Shown here: positions 1 to 13,500 of the stretch, in pieces
How positions within the stretch are numbered: position 1 is the first letter of the stretch
Layout: each line of letters starts with the position of its first letter
Made by a program: the position numbers and the translations under genes
NCBI GenBank assembly: GCA_034440635.1
Contig: JAOTON010001526.1
Span: 1,497,001 to 1,561,000, forward strand
From: Lepas anatifera
Lineage: Eukaryota > Arthropoda > Thecostraca > Lepadidae
Reading direction: 5' to 3'
DNA: 64,000 nucleotides
Notes under the pieces: generated by a model
What the model saw: the letters and a program-made list of their open reading frames with translations, nothing else
Database searches by the model: none
What the model was told of the DNA's origin: nothing

Positions 1-879
1 TGGCTCAGGTTAACATCATCACATTGGGGTCATCAGCCACATTGGGGTCATGATAGGTCAAAGAAAAAGGAATTTTGCGGATATTTTTTGGGCTCTAGCG
101 TCTGACAGAACTGAGTTAGAATCATTTTTAGGGACCATTCGCTTCCTCCGTCACGGCGATCATAGTTAAGTGTTTTTTTGGAAGAGCACTTTAGATCCTG
201 TTTCGTCGATACCTGAAGCGCCTTTTCGACAGGGCCGAGTCAAACCATATGCCCGACATTTTTATCAATCCAGACCTAATGCGTACCCGACAAATATGAC
301 TAAATGGGCACAAATATTTCCAGTCCCATTTCCAGATCAGAAATTGCCTGAATTATCTTGCCAATACAATCCGACCCGCCAATTGATTGGATTGTATCCT
401 ATCCATGATTTACTATTCTATGTAAAGCATGCATGGCATAGCTAGATAGTAGTTTACGAGGTGGTAACATTGATAGCCTTATCTCAATTTTGTAGGTGTA
501 GGGACCTTGTTTTCCAATTTCGGGGAGCCAGCCTGCCGGTTTTCTTCGGAAGTAATATGTTTTTGTAAAATTTATACCTTTTCAGATTAAGCAGTCCTGT
601 CCTCATCAACCCTCGTGCAAATTCCAGGCTCTAAAGTAGCTTTGCGTCTACTTAGGCCTCAAGAGTAAGGTGCCAGATGTGTATGCGGCCAACCTTGCAC
701 GTGGGTTACGCCCCCCCTCCTCTGCTTTGAAAGTTAGCTCATCCAATGAAGCATATTTGAGCACTTTTGGTTTGCATGCAGGCATGCACTTTTACATACA
801 TTCACACATACCTGTTGCTCAGTCACTCCCTCGAAAAGAGATTCACCAACCAAAGCTGACAGATTTCTGTTGTTTTCAG
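1..879. other. Upstream or intronic sequence before first visible kinase exon
   Basis: No coding exon recognised. Open frame continues upstream of 880 from about 670, but a good 3' splice site (TGTTTTCAG, 871-879) shows this is intron. Positions 93-155 are an inverted copy of 5236-5285, the sign of a dispersed repeat family. The kinase start codon and any promoter lie in an exon not seen here, probably before the window. Confidence 0.5.
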
Positions 880-975
880 GACATCGACCCGGAGCTGATT
901 TTCACCAGGGAGCAGAAAATCGGCAAGGGTGCTTTTGGGAGCGTTTATAAAGGCATCGACAAACGGACACAACGG
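880..975 (+). CDS. GckIII: Kinase exon 1 of the visible set (glycine-rich loop)
   Basis: Encodes residues 1-32, starting DIDPEL and ending KRTQR. Contains the ATP-binding glycine loop IGKGAFGSV. Acceptor TGTTTTCAG at 871-879, donor CGG|GTAAGG at 976. Phase 0 at both ends. The insect orthologue also has DIDPE just after a short N-terminal tail, so only about 5-20 residues should be missing upstream. Confidence 0.93.
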
Positions 976-3900
976 GTAAGGATTCAAAGCCAGAGATTTA
1001 GACCATATGAATTAGCATGAATCTCACCGGAGAGCTCTTGCCAAGCTCTTTGGTACAGGAACCAAAATAGGCTCCAATCGTTAGCGATAACGAACAGCTT
1101 TCTCTTTTTGTTTTTGTTTTGTTTTTGCAACAGTTATTCCTGGTTGTGATAACCGATACGTTAATGTTTTTGAACCATTTTTTGGATCATCCACATTTTA
1201 GTAGGCGGATGATTTTTGTGGGCCTAATTGTTATCCACCTAGGCCGCTCAATGCTTATGTCCGAACTGAATTTTTATGTACTTTCATATATAAATTGATT
1301 TCAAACTTTCCGACTTCTTTGCAGCTTAGTAGCACATCATGGCTTCAAATGAGTGGCGGACCAGGTGCCTGGTGAGCCACAAGTCCCGGCAGAGCCTCTG
1401 AATAAGTTGCTCTGACTCCCCCAATCCTTCCCAGAAGAGTGAGAACTGGCGACGTCGTATAACCCTGGCAGGTGGTGCATCGTTAAGTTAAAACCCAGAA
1501 AATATTTTGGCCCCAGGTGGAGCACAATTTTATTGGGGCTGCAGCCTCATAATGACTGGGGCTTTAGAGTGCATCGCCGTTAAAGTGCGGTTGGCGCCAA
1601 TTCGCGAGGTGCAGAAAGTATGCTGGCTGTCACAAACTCAATGCGACCTATGCCTCCTCTGTCACACAGAGCTGGAAATAATAATTGTATACTTGAATAC
1701 TATTTCCAATATGCTGAATGTCCTCTACCTGTCCCTTACTTTTTGCAGCAGACAAGGTTCTAGCACCAAACCATTACAGCATGAAAGTAGTAAGTTTTCA
1801 TTTATAGATCATGTTTTTGTTTTTGGAAGGAAAATTTCCAATTATGGGTCATTTTTCCAGTATTGGGGTCATAAATATTATTGGCAACTCTGACTGCAGT
1901 TTCCAATGACATGCATTTTTTTGAAGAAGTTTCCATTTTTGAAAGGAGTGTTTCCAATTATGGTACTTTTCCACATGATTACATGTAGCAATTATCATGA
2001 AAATAGTCATTATTGGGAACATACCTATTAATGGGAGCATACATGTACACACAATTGGGAACCCTAACCGCAGCTTCCCCCACTAAACTTCTATCTCACA
2101 TATCAACAAAAGGGAAAATGTCAATGTCAACATACTATTTGAATCTACCTAAAATGTGTTGGTAAGTGGACTTAGGTAGCATTTTATAAACACATCAAAT
2201 GCTTAACATTTGCATCCCACTCACGACCATTACCTGCCTGGTCATTCCTTTTGCAGTAAAAACTCTGAGGCAACTAGCCTGCACAGATGTAAAATTATGT
2301 CTATTGCCCTAATAGGTACAGGGTATTGGAATTCACATACCAAAGAAAGATCCAGTGTAGTCAAAATCCTGCTTTAACTCCATGCAGTTCAGGTCCTGTG
2401 GTTGCTTACCACCACTGGTAGTAAGCAACACACCCTGACCAGCGTTTTTCAAGTCTATTTGTTTCTGAGATTTGCTGTGATTTTCTGAGATAAGAAGGTC
2501 TACTCGGCCCTCCAGTGCACGTTAGTTCCAGGCCCTCTCCAGTGTTGGTGTTAACACTTTGTGGAGGACTGCATTAGCACATATTTGCTATCTGTACAAT
2601 ATTGATATGATAATTTGATCATGAAAACTCACCTGAATCATGTTGTTGCAGCCTGTTGCTGGCGCCAACTCTCTCAACTTCCTCCAGCTCCAAATATATC
2701 TAACCAATCTAGGGCACAAATAAACTAAGGCACAAGCAGGCTAAGGAATGAAAAACAGCTTGATATGGGAAAGTGCATCGTCTTACAATAGCCTACATTC
2801 ATCTTAGATTAGCCATGGGCAGCAATATTTGTTATAGCTAGTTTTAGCCTGCACTTATCTTAATATACCTAATGAATATGCCTCAAAATAACTGGCTTCC
2901 CGCCTGTTTAAATTTTTGGCAGGCTCTACATCACATAAACATTTCTAACTTGTCTTGTCGCTGTTGCGCAGCTTAGTAGAATTGCTGCCCAGCTATGTTT
3001 ATTTTCTCACCACTTAGTACTTTTATTAGTAGCTTTTAGGCGTACTTAATACTAAATTCGAAGAAATCAATAAATCGAAGACACTCAAACTGTAAATATG
3101 ATTTAACCTGAAAATGGACAGAGAAGTACTTAATAAAGTATCTGCGTTATCGTTAATGACTTAAATATGCCCACAATCGTGTATTTCTCGAAAAATTGAC
3201 TGTCACATTTCCGTATCTAGGCGACAACTTTCTGCAAACTACTAACAATCAGCCCCATTGGCCTGCATGTTAAAATCTGGCAACTGTGACAGCGGTTTGC
3301 GGGTTTTCTGCGCGGGGTCCTCGTTTTAGTAGAAACTGAACACAGTACCAATATTGTATCACTAATGGTACGCTGTGCAATTGAAGAACCGAGTGCTAAG
3401 TTAAAATATTCCTACACGCTTCATTTTCTATTTCGAAAATATGTGGTTTGATCTTGAGCTACAGTCAGGATCGCTATTTTGTCACAATTATGCACCTCAA
3501 TTTTCGTAAATGTGTCCAACCCGTAGCCGAGTTGGCAAGTTTCGACCTGCCAATTCGTAAAGGCCAAGAGTGTCGCGACGTAATTTTGTAAGGGATAGTG
3601 GGGGGAGTGACTTATGAGGTAAAAGCTAGATCTGGAAACGTTTTTGGAGGCGTTTTAGCATTTAAGTTTGGTTTTTCTGACTTGAGTATAAGAGATAATT
3701 TTAACCCTTGCCCCGGGGGTGTTTGAACACCCCCTTGGGTTTTTCCGGCACCACGCGCGCCGCCGTATTTGGCACGTTTTATTCTTGATCAATTTCGCAA
3801 CTGTCACCAAAATTTGGAGATTGGGTCATTTCAGGTCAGGTCACCAGTGTAGGTCAAGTGACCTCACCCCAAAAAAGTGTTTAAAGTGGCATAAGTAAGA

Positions 3901-6900
3901 AAAGCAAGCATCTATCGGATTGAAACATATGCCACATAATGGGCCCACCGAGTGTTACAACATATATTCCGGGATTTTTTCATATCGATGACCTAAGGTC
4001 TTGTACGAGCCATGACCTCTCCGTTGGGTATTGTATTGTATTGTATTATACTTGAGAGCATCCAACTATTTGGTTTTTCATGTCACAAAACACACGATAT
4101 AAAAACATACGGTTAAAAGGATGAGGTAAAAACATAGCATACATTCATTCTCACACGCGCGCTCAAACTATGGAAAACTATGGACAATTTCTCAGGTGTG
4201 CGTGCAGACGCCGTTCGAAACTGGTTGATCGGCTGTTTTTAATACGCGGTGGCAGGCGGTTATAATATTGCACAATCCGGTAACTAAATCGTCTCCTTCC
4301 GCTCTCTGTTCTAAATGGTGGTAATATATACAAACTGTCTTGGCGCGTGACGGCTCCCGTGGGTTCCGCCTAGTGATGAGTTTGTTTCATATGATGTGTG
4401 GTTCTCGACTATCAATGATACGTCTCAAAAGACAAACAGCGTGGTACAGGCCGGTATTACGCGCCAAAAGCCACTTTAAACCCCTTAAAACATCGCTAAT
4501 ATGATCACTTCGCCTTTTTCCGGAAATAATCCTAGCACAGAAGCTAAGAATTTTCTGGACACGCGCCATACCACGCTCAGAACAGTTCCCATAAACACTG
4601 ATGCAGTAGCGTACATTGGACAGGACAAGTGCATTGACGATTCGTGGCATGAGTCCACGTGGCAGAGAATGCTTCACATGGCTGAGTCCGACTAAAAAAC
4701 CGGTACATTTTCGAACGAGATTGTTGATATGGGGTTCGAAGGTAAGGTGGTGATCCATAATAAGTCCGAGATTTTTTACGGTATCCGATTCTTCAATTTT
4801 GACCTGTTTTCTTTTATTTTTGGCATGTTTTCGAGCATCTGTTTTGTTTCTAATACAAGAAGTAGTGTTTTTGTCGCGTTCAATACGTAAGAAAAACGGA
4901 AATTGCGCTGTAACTGTGTATAAACAGCTGAGAATACCATCATAATCTCCAAATCGTAGTATCCTGGGCCCCTTCCCAGGTTCATGTAGCAATTTTGGAC
5001 CTGTGACCTCTGAGAGGTCATCTGGGGCTATCTAAGCAGTTTTCAGACTTAGGTCAATAACTTTTCATGAAATGATGATACCGCTTTTGTTTTGATATCT
5101 TTGCATTCAGATTGCTATTGCGAGTCGGTTGATATGCATATTGACTATGCTAGGTTAAAAAGTGACCTTGACCTGACCTGAGGTCTGGTCATTTTTGTGT
5201 TTTGACCTAGTGTAGTCGTATTATTAACAAGAGGAAGCGAATGTTGCCAAAAAATGATTCTAGCTTAACTCTCTCAGACGCACCGTTACGTCAGATGTGC
5301 CGGGCTTTTGGATTCGACCCCACTTAGATGCAGAATTTGGCAAACTGTGAGTGCCTCAACTCCCCAAAATGTTTTAGAATCAGAATTTAGAGGTATTCAA
5401 CACAGTCGAGACATATTCCGCCTCAATTAGCTGTAGAAGAATAAATATGTTTAATTATTCAGAAATCAATATTTTCCATTACCTTCAATTGTTTCGCCAC
5501 CTTCAAATTATATAAGCAAAGCTGGATATCATGAAACTAGTTGGAACGAGTCTCACCCAGTGTGTATGCCAGACCATGATCTGGAGGTCTTCTTTCCAAG
5601 GTCGTGGCAATCAAGATTATGGACTTGGACGAGGCGGAAGACGAGATCGACGACATTCTGCAGGAGATCACTGTTCTTTCTCAGTGCGACTCTCCTTATG
5701 TCACGCAGTATTTCGGCTCATACCTCAAGGTAAGAGGGACTGCTGGGGCTCTTAAAAAGGGAGCTTCCCACTTTCATGTTATACGTTTCGAACTGGGATA
5801 GCAGTTTAGTCGAGCGTGTTAAGAAACCACCATTGACATATTTTTTGTTACCCAAAGCTTTCTATATTACATTTTCGCTAAATTTAATCCTCAAAACAAA
5901 GGGTAGTATGCCCGGAATTTAAACCATGCAGGAATTCCTTTCCATATCAGCAATTGCATATCACGTGATAAGTGTTAACAAATAACATCATTTTGCAACG
6001 TTACGTGCCACAAACAGCCAGCTCAGTTGGGTTTCGTAACTGCATGCGATGCATAGGTCAACCAGTTTTTTTGAAGCGAGTTATGGTGGAAAATGTGTTT
6101 AACTGGTTTTCAGACCTTTTTGTCCATAAGCAGTCTTTTTTTATAATTGCGACAAAGTGGTCCATTCCCTTTAACACCCGTAGTCCTAAAACGTTCCCCG
6201 CCTCTTTTTTGCCGAGGTTGCCGGAAAACCGTTCTTGAAAAATACTACTTGGCTACATTTGAGAGAATTGGTGACCACGTCCAGTGATTGAATATTTTTT
6301 AATATATTTTTTTTAATTCCAGGCTTTCAAAGCCAGACCTATGTATATTTTGGAATCGATGTAATCGCACAGTTGCACAGATTCATCTGCGTTGTAAACC
6401 CTTCACATATCGCAATGTCGTATCATCAAGATAATATGTGAAGGTCCTCTCACTGAAGGTCAAGCTCAAAGGTCATGGCTAAAGGTTATGATACTGTAAA
6501 CCCAGTGCCTCCAGTCAAATGATATCACCCATTATGACGTATAGTTTGTCGTGGCGTCATAGTTAAGGCTACTTAATGCTAATATTACACTCATCGTTCA
6601 AGGCTAAAGGTCATAGGCCAATATCAACCCTTATTTTCGTCCAACAGCTGCTTTAGTGCTAATTATAGTGCTCATTGTGGAAAATACATCGTATTGTGAC
6701 GTCATAGGTCAATGCCCTTAAATAGCCTCGACTCCAAAATTGTAGGGATCTTCCCTCTAGGCCGCCAGTCAGCTTTCAGTGTATTCACTTTTATGATGAT
6801 GGTAGTTCCCAATAGGTCCCCACCACGGCCCATATTTAACTTTTACGACCTCGTCTGACCTCAATCGTATTGACCTCAGCTAAGGGTCGGTACATGTACC

Positions 6901-7483
6901 CTAAAAATTCTTAGGAATTCATGTACATATTTTGGTGAGCATGTTACGATATTTGTACAAATTTCATAATTTGGTTAGATATTTGGTTAGTGACGGCTTG
7001 AATTGTTTGCATTTATGAACCACTTAACACAGCGCCTCGGATATAAATAAAACAGAACGTGGTTCTGGGTGTGGCATCGAGCAATCTGCGGGCCTATGTT
7101 TCAAATAACATTGTGTGTTTTTGTCTACAACCTACGCTGGCTTAAATCACGACGGCTAATTGAAAATATTAACCAAACTTATCGGCAAAATATTCAGTCG
7201 AGGCAAAATTTTTCACCTGAAGAAACAATATTTATAAAACAGCCGTTGCGGTCAACATCACAGTGCCTGTCGCTCGATTTGTAAAATTATCTGTTGCTGG
7301 CTTTAAAATGGTCGGAAACCTCATAATCACAATAATGATAGTTTTTAGATGCTGCAAATACTTTGGTTATTGCTGCCCATATCGCTAAATGAGTCTTCCT
7401 ACTCTGGAAGCTCTAACTGACTGTTGGATTAGTCATTTTTTCACTGTCAGTTATTCAAAGTTGTTTTTTGTTGCAAAAAGTGA

Positions 7484-7534
<51 letters not shown>

Positions 7535-10500
7535 CCTAGGTATATGTTCAGTGCCCAGATAAATGCAACTTTGAAATTACCTACAGGGCTGCGGTGGGGA
7601 TTACCTCTGGAAGTTACCTCTGGATGTGGGGTGCCCAGTCACCCAGCATTTTTTCAACATTAGGCAGTGCAACTTGGTTGACGTGTTTAAGGGGGCTGTA
7701 GCGGTTAGCACGCTCGTTTTCCACGCGGTCGACTCAGGTTCGAGGTTCGGCAGATTCTCTGGACAAGGAGCAATCTGGCTTTCGAGAAACCATTTCAACA
7801 GGGAAAAAGTTGGCGACGCCATATGGCCCTGGCAGTTGGTGTGTTATTATAATACAGTGCTTCGCCTAACGCTCTCGTAATTGGCAGTTTTCGGATTCGG
7901 GTGCCCTTAATGTTTTTGTCTCGGAAATCCAAGTTAGCATGATGGATCCATGAAGAGTGCCCTCCTTAGACAAAAACATTCCGTTGACTATGACTTTGGT
8001 GTCTCTCAATTGAGTTTCTCTTTTAGTTTTCGCAGTATAACGTCAGAAAGGTAAAATGCGCTGGCACATTGGCAATGTTTTGAGTCCTGAATGAAGTTTC
8101 GTGCCTTTTCGACATCAAACATGGAGCAAAGCAGCACTCAAGTTTGGGTTTTATGTACGCCTCTCCCCTCCTTCTCTCGGGTATTTTCGAGCCGGGCCCA
8201 GGGGCGTAGACAAGGGGGGAGTAGCAGGGACAGCTGCCTCCCCCCCTGAGGACACGGGCCGCGCGAAGCGCGGTTCGCCCGCACTATGCTCTGTGGCCAA
8301 ATTTGAAATTACATATCAGACAGGGCCCTCTTAAGCACACTATTTTGTAACAAGCAAGGCCCTTTTTACCCACCAGGGCCCTTTGGCGACTGTTGCAGGG
8401 GCCCTTTTCAGGGCGCCGCCCCCCCCTCAGCGAAATCCTGGCTACGCCCCTGGCCGGGCCCCAATCCTCTCCACTCAGCAGAAACCCATCGTGACACTCC
8501 TGACTTCAGCGAACTCGGCCGCCGGCTAGCCTGTGCGACCACCACCGTCTCGCCTGTACCGAATGGCAGCACAGGATGGTGGGGCCGATAATCAAGCCAA
8601 CAGAGGGAAAATTATGGCTAGGAATGTTTTAAAACATAATAATAATACATATTCTGGTTATCGTTTAAAGCTCTTTTATTTTCATGGATACATTTCCGCT
8701 GAATTTCTCGCATTACGAGTGAACGCGTCTCCACCAATCAGCGGCTGCCATCCGCTGGCTGCCGCTTGCCCGCGGCACAGAGGTTAGAAAGGTCACGCAC
8801 CTCTCCGACCCTGAGTTCAAGTCTCGGTGGGGAAGGGTCGCACGGAGTGTATGAAACCTTCATGTGTGTTGAAAATGGTGGTGGCTGTGCGTGCTATTGG
8901 ACTGAGGGAGGAAGGGGAGGGGCAGGTGTGGGGAACATTTTGTGTAGGTGGGTGGATATATATGGGCTAGATGTTAGGACAGTGTGTAGGGTCGATAGCA
9001 CTGGAAAACCTCGAGTTCACTAAATTAGTTCGGTATGTGAATATGCTTGCTGGACCAAACTGCAGGCACCGATTTCAAGTCTTCAGTATTTTTTTAGCAT
9101 GAGGGTACATAATGCAGCTTTTCAATGCTTGTTTTCAAAGTGGCGCACACTTACTGGCAATACAACACACACGGTAAATGTACACAACACACAAACATGG
9201 TTCCTCAAAAGCACATCGAATGATACATTTTTGGCCACTGATTTCGATCATGTGGCCTTTTTACGCCATGTGGGTAATGAATTTGTCAAAATGTGGAAAA
9301 GTGCATCTCTGAGACACAAAACAATTAGGAACACATGTTACACCAAGTACCGCAGATGACGTCATTCAAGTTTAACATGGGTGTAGAGGCAATTAATAAA
9401 ATATATGCCTAATATATAAAAAACTTTCCGAAAATATCCCCGTCTGTCGCCCAAAAATTGATAAATGAAGGAAAGGTGTTTTTAAGTCTCAACGTTAAAA
9501 CACACAATGACGTAATAGTATAAACGATCTGTGTCTGGGTGCTTTCAAAGTAACAAGCAATCATTTCTGGGCAGGTACATACGTACAGTTTCGTTTCTTT
9601 ACCTATGAAGACAGGGATATATGCTTCAAAGCCTGAAGAGGGAAGGGATGGCTAAAGTAAGCCTCCTGTGCCAGGTGCGGGTTAAGGGGGAGAGTAGGGA
9701 TCTGTTCCCCTTATCGTTGAGTGTTAATATTAAGCTGGTGACTCTGTGCCCATTCTGCACTTAAACTCTTCACCTCGTAAATTGATTGAAGATAATATGG
9801 CACGTTTATATATGACTTAAGCCAGTGGTGTGAATTTTTTTAAATTTTAATGGGTGCCCAAATTTAACGCAACGTACATAACCACCATAGGGGATAATAA
9901 AATACCGACCGCTCGCGCCAGTGTATTTTATACTTTTCAGCAAATGGTAAAGCTTAATACAAAGCAAGTTTTTAGCCCTCCCTCGGGCCTGTTATGCTGC
10001 ATAAAACATATCTAAAGTCATCAAAATGAAGACTTCAAAGTTTCAATGAATTTATACACGAATTCTTTGTTTCATTGGGATGCCTGGCCACCTTAAAGAT
10101 GTATAAATTGACATCCCTGATATTAACTTAGGGGAAAGTGGGGGTCACGGACACCGTGGGTAAGACGGACACCCCCTGTTTGACGGCGGCGCGGGAGCGT
10201 GTGCGTGTTGTGGCCGGACTGGCGCCCTTGTTTTTGTGCTTTTTGCCCGACGTGGTCCACTACCGGTGGGGCGTGTGGGGGGGCCCCAGATTTGGTTTTA
10301 ATGTGTCAAGAATACCATTGTGGAAATTATTTATCGTCATTGAACACTTGTCTCTTTTCACTTTCTCATCATAGATCGTATTGAAATATTTATCATGTAA
10401 CACATCATCATTCGTCACACTAAGACACGCTTACTCCTTCCCTCTCTGAAAAATTGCACGTCTGCACGAATGGGCTGACTGAGCTGACGATCGGTAATAA

Positions 10501-13500
10501 AGGTGGAACAAGAAATTGGTCAAATCTGAGCAAGGGAGAATGGTCTGGCATGAGATGTCCCGTTGGCGTAGTGGCAGGTGGTTGTCCGCTGGTGTAAACG
10601 GCTTCCAGGGCAGGGCGGCTGTTGAAATCGCAAGCTTGTGTCCGAGCGAAATCAGTTTCAATAACTTCCAGATGCGACGGTGAGTGCTGACTTCCATCCG
10701 CTAGCGGAAACGGGCGGCGGGTAAGATGACTGATGAGAGGCCAGAAACCGAGGGCCGTTTGAAGGCGGTCATCCGAAGTCAGCGAAGTGGAAAGGCTGCA
10801 GACGTGCGCAGTTGTCCTGGTAATGATTGCCGAAAACGCGAGGAGGTTTCAGTGTCCGGGTGACGTTGTCTATCCGACGGGGATCAAGCGTCCGGTAGAG
10901 AACGTGATGCGGACAGTGTCGCAGTTGTTTGTGATTGCAGGCCACCACTGCCACCGCGGTGTCCATATGTAGCGGGACACCGTTAGGGGAACTCTCAGGC
11001 AACGCCAGTGTCTCGGCTCAGAGACGGTGGGGAAATTTTCAGCGCACTCGATCAGCTCAGTCAGTTGCAGAGAGATCTCGAAGTGAAGCCATTGGTCAGT
11101 AAGGAATAACCTGTACAATACCAATGTTGTGTGCCGGACTGAGAGAAGAAGTTTGCTGAACCCTTGTTTATTAGACATGCACTCTTTCTTTACATACGCT
11201 CGGTGCGGCGGGGTCAGCACACCACATACGCTTCCTTTTAGCGCGCGTCGGTGGCAGAGAAACGTTGGGTCCGGTAAACTCTCTAGGTTTTATACAATTT
11301 TCATAATAGTAAAAACTGCATCTCATGTGTTTTTTCATAATTAAATTCGTAAGGTCATTGCATGGATGTTTCTATATATACTTTATTGGTATTACGTAAT
11401 GTGGCTCTTGAAGATTTTACATTTTGTTCACCGCAGTCACTGACTGCGTCTTCTTAATGTGTCCGATTCATGTCCAAGTATGTTTAGGAAGAGCAAAGTG
11501 GGTCAAGACGGACAATACGTGTGAGGCAAGGTGGACATTGTGTCCATGTTACCTCGCACAAGAGTATATTTAATTTATATGATATGAGCTTAAATGAATA
11601 AAGGCTGATGGTTTGGGGGAGGTCCGAAATGCTGGAGGAAATATAATTAAATTTGGGGGTCATCCAGGGGCAGGTGTACCCCTCGACCCTCAGCGCCCCC
11701 TGAAATGGTCACGGTGCCCCCCTGAGAGATTGATGGGCCCCTAAAGTGTCGCTTCCAGCCCCTCCCCTCAGGGGCGGGGGAGGAGCGCTCTTAGCCCTGC
11801 GGGAGGATTTGGCGCCCACCTGATAGGTTTTGCGTTCCAAAAGTGGCACCCCCTGGCAGACGCGCACCCAGGATTTGTATTCGGGGGGGAGGGTGGCTGA
11901 CGAGAGGGGGCAACAGGCCGGTGGAGGGGGCGGCATTTTGCCTCAGGGGGTGCACTTTTCACCCAATGGGCGGCCAATTTTCGCATCCTGGGGGAAGGGA
12001 GGTGAGAGCAGTGAATTGTTTGCTCCACAGACCTAGTGTAAATTTTGTTAGAGGGTGGCGAGTTGGGTGCAGGGGCAGCAAAGTCAGTGTAGGGGGGCGG
12101 CATGTTGGATGCAGGGGCGGCAGTCAGTGTAGCACTGCCTCTAAAAAGTCAGGTGAAGGCTCATCCTTCCCCTCGATGGGCACCTTCGGCGCTCAAAGTG
12201 TATGGGGGCGGCACTTTGGAGCCAAAGCGTTTGGGGGCCGGGCCCTCTGCCCCCTGGGTGCGCCCCCCTGATCCGGATGGCGCCGCCCGGCAAGGTGGCC
12301 CGCCCCCTGATCGGAGATCGTGGATCAACCTATGCACAGTTCCACGACAGCCCTTGATACTTTAATCCTCCGTTATTAAAAAATTCAGAAAAGGCATGAC
12401 TTCCTTTGACCCTTTGACGGAAAAAGTAAGAAAATGCCCCCTTCCCCGCGGCGGACGACAGTCACCTAGTGGGTGGATGCAGATGGAAATCTTCAAGGCC
12501 TGGTTCGATCACTTTGTTCATCTTGTCTATCTTTCCCCATGGGGTGGCCATGTTACCCCATTAGGTGGGGCGAAATGGACTTTTGCTACTTTTTCTAAAC
12601 TTTACGTAAATTTTAGTACGATAGTTACAGACACATAGCTGCTTGCACAGAGGTAGACAAATGTCTGAAGTATCTCTACAGCCAAAATAGGAACGAAACA
12701 AGCTCACTAAGTTATCGAAAAGTCACACTATCGTTACCGTGTCCGTGACCGCCCCACTTTCCCCTACCTTTGAGTCGCGTGGAGGATACCGAAACACTTG
12801 ATTTCATGTTTCAGTTATCTCATAACTAACTTTTTACGGAGCAAGACCGCTTCATGAGCGTAGTTCTTTTGAACGCACCACTCTCACCCCTCCCAGTTCT
12901 TCCTCCTACAAGCCTGACGGCCTCTGTGGGTCGATCAGTGATAACGGGAACTGATGCAGGGCCGGTGGGGTGATATCCTGCTCTTAACACATATTTATCG
13001 GAAAGCGGTGATTTCCAGAACAGATGAGATTATGAACTAGGTGTTTAAGGTTTGCTCCTTCTTCTGACTATCGCAGGTAAAATCAAATAGAAAACGTCAC
13101 TTTTGCGGAGAATGCGGTTTCCACTGTGGGCTGCACCACGCCTGTCCGACATCTGGCTTGGATCGGCTGGCGCCAATATTCTCTCTGAAGTGGTCATGTC
13201 TCAGCAAATGGTGATTTTTGGTGCATATTGAAAGTAACTTAGAACGTTTTAAGCGTGTGTTACCTACGTCCAAGGGCCGACGCAGACCCGAGTTTTGGGG
13301 GCCAAACCCATGTCTGCCTCTCTTCCTGGAGGGGGGTGGGAGCGAATCTTTTTTGCTCTACAGACCTAGTGTAAACACTTTTTTTCGAAAAATTTCCGGC
13401 ATTTGGGGGGTAAAATATAGTTTGGCCCCCCTTCCAGCGCTTTGGGGGGTGGGCCATGGCCGGAATTGCCCCCCCTGCGTTCGCCAATGCCTAACGTCAA

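Larger units (their letters stand above)
976..5600 (+). other. Kinase intron 1 (4.6 kb, repeat-filled)
   Basis: Holds a SINE copy near 1340-1510, a stretch at 1790-2060 with repeated TTCCAATTATGG and GGGGTCAT motifs, a fragment of the AGGTCA-rich repeat (2425-2562), a hairpin at 3703-3745, and a 5'-truncated - strand LINE (4026-5010) set in AGGTCA-rich sequence. I see no host exon in it. Confidence 0.8.

Noticed and set aside
670..879. In-frame extension upstream of kinase exon 1
   Set aside because: A good 3' splice site at 871-879 and lack of conservation show this is intron.
8775..8835. tRNA-like box sequence (GAGTTCAAGTCTCGG)
   Set aside because: Only a box B-like word and a weak box A; no fold could be drawn, and it was not matched to a SINE family.
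11709..12365. Overlapping Pro/Gly-rich frames
   Set aside because: They lie in a G-rich transposable element, with both strands open for compositional reasons.
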